A program made the position numbers and the translations under genes. The notes beneath the pieces are model-generated. The model searched no databases and was not told the DNA's origin. It saw nothing but the letters and a program-made list of their open reading frames with translations. From JBCCSZ01 sp039199225 (lineage in GTDB: Bacteria; Bacteroidota; Bacteroidia; Chitinophagales; Saprospiraceae), in NCBI GenBank assembly GCA_039199225.1, contig JBCCSZ010000162.1, forward strand, positions 1 to 16,860: a stretch of DNA of 16,860 nt, in the 5' to 3' direction. Below, piece by piece: positions 14,158-16,860 of the stretch. How positions within the stretch are numbered: position 1 is the first letter of the stretch; each line of letters begins with the position of its first letter.

Positions 14158-15345
14158 ATGTCTTCAACTGTTTCATGTCAACTTTGTGGCCATTCTTCAA
14201 CTGAGCCATTTTTCGATATGCCACCCGTCCCAACCCAAGACGGTATCATGTGCGATTCTCGGGCGGAGGCGGAGGTTTTCCCGACGGGCTCCATCAGCTT
14301 ACATTTTTGTAGTGCCTGCAGCTACATCGGAAACGAAGGGTATGAGGCTGAAAAAATAAGCTTTGATGCCTATGATTTTTCCTTGGACCATTCGCCGCTG
14401 TTTATGCGCTACATCAAGGACTTGGCCCGTTATCTGGTTGAAGCATATAAGATCAAAGGAAAGCGCGTAGTAGATGTCGGATGTGGTGACGGCGGATTTT
14501 TGGACATTATTTGTGAGGCAGGCGGTAATGAAGGTATTGGAATTGATTCGGGCTTTGACCATTCGAAGCGAACGCAAAAGCAGGGCGTGAATACGCGCTT
14601 TATTCAGGATTACTACAGCAAAAAGTACCGCGACCTCCGTCCGGATTTAATTTGCTGCCGACTGGTGATTGATTTGCTGGAAGACCCTGCGGCCTTACTT
14701 CGAATTATTCGAGAGAATTTGGAGGACTGTCCGGAGAGCCTTGTCTTTATAGAAGTACCAAGTGCGAATTACACTTTTGGGGAGCGCGTGATTTGGAATG
14801 TTGTATATGAGCATCGCTCTTGGTTCAGTCTGACTTCCTTGAGCTATTTGATGGAATCCTGTGGATTTAAAATCCTCGAACTCAAACCATTTTGGAACAA
14901 TGAATTTCTAGGGGTGATCGCCCAGCCTGCTCCAAAGCCAAAGCCTTCTTCCATACTCTCTGCCCGACAAAAGGAGAACATTAAAGGAATGCAGCAGATT
15001 GTACAGAATTTCCATAAAGATTTTGAAAAATTGCTTTCCCGAAGTGAACAGCACTTGAAAAGTATTAAAGAGGACGGATTGAAAACCATTGCTTGGGGCG
15101 CAGGCGCCCGGGGTGTCACCTTTCTGAACCTCTTTGACTTACGCGACCACATTCGCTACATTGTCGACATCAATACCAAGCGGCAAGGGAAATTTATTCC
15201 AGGCAGTTCTCAGGAGATTGTCGCTCCGGAATTCATTCTATCTTTTCAGCCCGACCTCATCATCATCACCAATCCAACATATGCGCAGGAGATCATTGAC
15301 CATGTGAGGTACCTGGGGTTGGAGCCAGACTTTTGGGTGTTGTAA
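14158..15345 (+). CDS. Sugar C-methyltransferase (TylC3/NovU-like), zinc-binding N-terminus
   Basis: The 395-residue protein has the three-part layout of sugar C-methyltransferases: an N-terminal zinc-binding domain with two CxxC pairs (C7/C10 and C51/C54), a class I SAM domain with motif VDVGCGDGGFL (105-115) and an acidic end to strand 2 (GIGID), and a C-terminal domain starting at IAWGAGARGV (311-320) and ending in PDLIIITNPTYAQEI. The conserved YEH (217-219) of the TylC3/TcaB9 group is present. Such enzymes put a methyl branch at C-3 of an NDP-4-keto-deoxysugar. One oddity: the SAM-domain stretch usually reading RHVLEHI reads RLVIDLL here (168-174), so the reaction may differ. It lies 60 bases downstream of the GT2 gene and probably belongs to the same operon; no deoxysugar-forming genes are visible in the window. 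Confidence 0.85.
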   Translation: MSSTVSCQLCGHSSTEPFFDMPPVPTQDGIMCDSRAEAEVFPTGSISLHFCSACSYIGNEGYEAEKISFDAYDFSLDHSPLFMRYIKDLARYLVEAYKIKGKRVVDVGCGDGGFLDIICEAGGNEGIGIDSGFDHSKRTQKQGVNTRFIQDYYSKKYRDLRPDLICCRLVIDLLEDPAALLRIIRENLEDCPESLVFIEVPSANYTFGERVIWNVVYEHRSWFSLTSLSYLMESCGFKILELKPFWNNEFLGVIAQPAPKPKPSSILSARQKENIKGMQQIVQNFHKDFEKLLSRSEQHLKSIKEDGLKTIAWGAGARGVTFLNLFDLRDHIRYIVDINTKRQGKFIPGSSQEIVAPEFILSFQPDLIIITNPTYAQEIIDHVRYLGLEPDFWVL

Positions 15346-15369
15346 AAAAATGCAGTCAAATCGACCGCA
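15344..15369 (-). terminator. Intrinsic terminator of the minus-strand peptidase-like gene
   Basis: Read on the minus strand, TGCGGTC (15369-15363) pairs with GACTGCA (15357-15351) around a GATTT loop; all seven pairs form, one as a G-U wobble, and seven T residues follow (15350-15344). It begins 10 bases after the peptidase-like stop codon and overlaps the stop codon of the convergent methyltransferase gene. On the + strand the wobble becomes an A-C mismatch and no T-run follows, so it works best for the minus strand. Confidence 0.7.
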
Positions 15370-15379
15370 GCCTAAGCTT

Positions 15380-16696
15380 TTAAATGGAGGATGGATACAA
15401 GTCGAGAAGTTGATGTTCCATCAACACATCAGCCATTTCGGCCAGCAAAGCAAAGGAAAGGCCGGAGCGTTGGGCGATCTCTAGCAAACTGTTTTGTCCA
15501 TCGGATAAATTCAACAACCACAGCATAGCCATTTGCCGTTCTTTGCGATCGTTGTCACCACCAATGGCACTGTACAGCCCCCGTTTTCCAAGCTGCGGCT
15601 CGCAATACGGAGCCAGGTTCTGATAAGTCCTATTACCTTCCAAGACTGCGACCATCTGACAAAAAAGTTGAAAGGATTGTTGTAAATTTTCTGGTCGAAT
15701 GAAATCCATATTATCGGCAGACGTATGGTATTCCGGGAATTGTCCAAAGGGCGTTCGCCCCAAATTACCCATGGCCAGATTGATGCCCGGCGAACAAAAC
15801 TGCCGCTCATCGTACCCATATGGAATAAAGTCGATCACTTGATGCGCATGACCGGTCGTGGCCAATACATATTCCGTAATCCGGTCGATCTCTGTATCTC
15901 CTCTGCGACTACGCTTATAAGTAAAAGCTCCGTCATCCCCCAACAAGGCCGTTACCCAACCGCCCTTGATTCGTGCCAAGTGATCCTGGTGCAAGGCCAA
16001 CCAACTGATGGCCCCGATGGTCCCTGGTAGAAATAAAAAGCGATAAGAATAATGCCTGTCCCCTTGTTGAATGAATTGAGCCAGTTGCGTCAATATACTT
16101 ATGCCCGAAAGATTGTCGTTCGCCAATGAAGGATGACAGATGTGTGTGCTCAATAAAATTTCTTCTTCCGTTTTTCCCGGTATCAACAAAGTGCCAAAGG
16201 TCAAATGCCCCTCCGTCAAAGAACTGTCGATAAATACTTCGTAAGTGCCTTCCTCAAGCTTTTCGTATTGCTGATGCGTCAAGCAAAAACCCCAATTTTC
16301 CTGATAGTAAGAAGTGCGGTATGGAATCAATGTTGGTTGATCGGGCAAACTGTGCAAGTGAGGTCTCAAGTCTGCCAAAGACATCTTCTGATGAATCGGT
16401 ATACTGTAGTTGAGTAAATGCAAATTGTGCTTTGCAAAATCAATAATCTTTCGGCCCGCTGCATCTTTAACCCAAGCCTCCCGAACATTCCACTCCTTGG
16501 GAACCGTCCAGTCAAACACCTTCGTCCCACTGGGAATTTCTTCAATCTCCAATGGCATATATTCCTGCAATATTTTCAATGTCTCCCGAACACCATCCCC
16601 CGTAATACTCCGACAAATAGGATACAACCGCTCCGACAATTCATACATTTGCCACCCACTATCCTTAATCGGCCCCAGCCAATGTTGCAGACTCAT
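15380..16696 (-). CDS. M28-like aminopeptidase-fold protein, DUF2172/DUF4910 type, with C-terminal winged helix
   Basis: The likely start is the ATG at 16696 (438 residues); a TTG-GTG reading seven codons upstream is possible but poorer, and a TAA at 16733-16735 closes the frame. The sequence follows the DUF2172/DUF4910 family: LYPICRSITGDGVRETL near the start (the strongest family signature), KVFDWTVPKEWNVREAWVKD, STHICHPSLANDNLSG (H185, H188, D194 as candidate metal ligands), YDERQFCSPGI, and EYHTSADN (H324). The last ~80 residues resemble a winged-helix domain (MAMLWLLNLSDGQNSLLEIAQRSGL). Members often lie in polysaccharide and spore-coat gene clusters and are called aminopeptidase-like; their substrate is not established. 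The position equivalent to the catalytic Glu may be Gly (PGTIGAI, G225). It converges with the methyltransferase gene (34-base gap) and has a tandem repeat just upstream. Confidence 0.85.
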   Translation of the reverse strand: MSLQHWLGPIKDSGWQMYELSERLYPICRSITGDGVRETLKILQEYMPLEIEEIPSGTKVFDWTVPKEWNVREAWVKDAAGRKIIDFAKHNLHLLNYSIPIHQKMSLADLRPHLHSLPDQPTLIPYRTSYYQENWGFCLTHQQYEKLEEGTYEVFIDSSLTEGHLTFGTLLIPGKTEEEILLSTHICHPSLANDNLSGISILTQLAQFIQQGDRHYSYRFLFLPGTIGAISWLALHQDHLARIKGGWVTALLGDDGAFTYKRSRRGDTEIDRITEYVLATTGHAHQVIDFIPYGYDERQFCSPGINLAMGNLGRTPFGQFPEYHTSADNMDFIRPENLQQSFQLFCQMVAVLEGNRTYQNLAPYCEPQLGKRGLYSAIGGDNDRKERQMAMLWLLNLSDGQNSLLEIAQRSGLSFALLAEMADVLMEHQLLDLYPSSI

Positions 16697-16734
16697 AAAA
16701 TCAAATTTATCCACCAAAAAATATCTGTTATATT

Positions 16735-16860
16735 AACCACCAAACCACCAAACCACCAAACCACCAAACCACCAAACCACCAAACCACCAAACCACCAAA
16801 CCACCAAACCACCAAACCACCAAACCACCAAACCACCAAACCACCAAACCACCAAACCAC
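16735..16860. repeat. Perfect 8-bp tandem repeat (CAAACCAC)n, reaching the window end
   Basis: From 16741 to 16860 there are exactly 15 identical copies of CAAACCAC, preceded by a partial copy AACCAC (16735-16740); the array runs past the window edge, so its total length is unknown. One isolated copy of the shifted unit CCACCAAA lies at 16711-16718, between the array and the peptidase-like gene. The + strand contains only C and A; the minus strand is TTTGGTGG repeats, with regularly spaced GG pairs. The period is not a multiple of three and all copies are identical, as expected for a microsatellite that changes by slippage. It is not a CRISPR array, since there are no spacers. Confidence 0.97.

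Noticed and set aside
16702..16709. TAAATTTG on the minus strand as a -7 promoter box (TAnnTTTG)
   Set aside because: The sequence matches the consensus, but it would place the transcription start on or at the start codon and no TTTG lies at the right distance upstream (the nearest repeat copy is about 31 bases away).
16697..16717. TTG/GTG start for the peptidase-like gene seven codons upstream
   Set aside because: The ATG at 16696 is the more usual codon, and the extra residues add nothing recognisable; still possible.
16735..16860. CRISPR array
   Set aside because: The 8-base units are directly adjacent with no spacers; it is a simple tandem repeat.

Overview
The window looks like a chromosomal segment of a member of the Bacteroidota, probably of the Saprospiria/Lewinella type (inference). 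The clues are a SusC/RagA-like TonB-dependent receptor barrel, a secreted protein with a C-terminal type IX secretion (T9SS) sorting domain, a giant Sec-exported RHS/YD-repeat protein with Bacteroidota-style core wording (QVDPKAE, GNNPVSFSDPEGD), A-rich leaders without Shine-Dalgarno sequences, and a possible TTTG/TAnnTTTG-like promoter. No tRNA, rRNA, IS element, integrase or CRISPR array was recognised.

Layout. (1) 1-768: C-terminal end of an outer-membrane TonB-dependent receptor, cut by the window edge and followed by a good intrinsic terminator at 901-929. (2) 769-1220: non-coding, with small inverted repeats and a weak promoter candidate. (3) 1221-2504: a secreted M43 (pappalysin/cytophagalysin-like) protein whose zinc-peptidase motif is destroyed at three key positions, so it is probably a pseudoenzyme. 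(4) 2597-9037: a 2146-residue exported RHS protein ending in a glycine-rich segment and a C-terminal domain with JAB/MPN-like HTHP...D residues. Only 33 bases further lies a small lipoprotein gene (9071-9637), a candidate immunity protein. (5) 9755-15345: a polysaccharide biosynthesis block on the + strand: two GT-B glycosyltransferases, a polysaccharide deacetylase, a GT-A glycosyltransferase and a TylC3/NovU-like sugar C-methyltransferase. The first three genes overlap by ATGA junctions and the fourth starts 1 base after the third. (6) 15380-16696, minus strand: an M28-like DUF2172/DUF4910-type aminopeptidase-fold protein of the sort often found among polysaccharide genes, with its own terminator at 15344-15369. 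(7) 16735-16860: a perfect 8-bp tandem repeat (15 full copies of CAAACCAC, running off the window end) just upstream of that gene.

How the parts may work together. Genes 3-4 form an exported or surface module that looks like a polymorphic-toxin-style effector with a possible periplasmic immunity lipoprotein. Genes in 5-6 look like part of an O-antigen or exopolysaccharide pathway: sugar transfer, deacetylation and C-methyl branching. The most novel items are the inactivated M43 protein beside the RHS protein, the RHS/JAB-like/lipoprotein pair, and the 8-bp repeat positioned where copy-number changes could alter expression of the peptidase-like gene. All functional calls come from reading motifs by eye; no database search was run.
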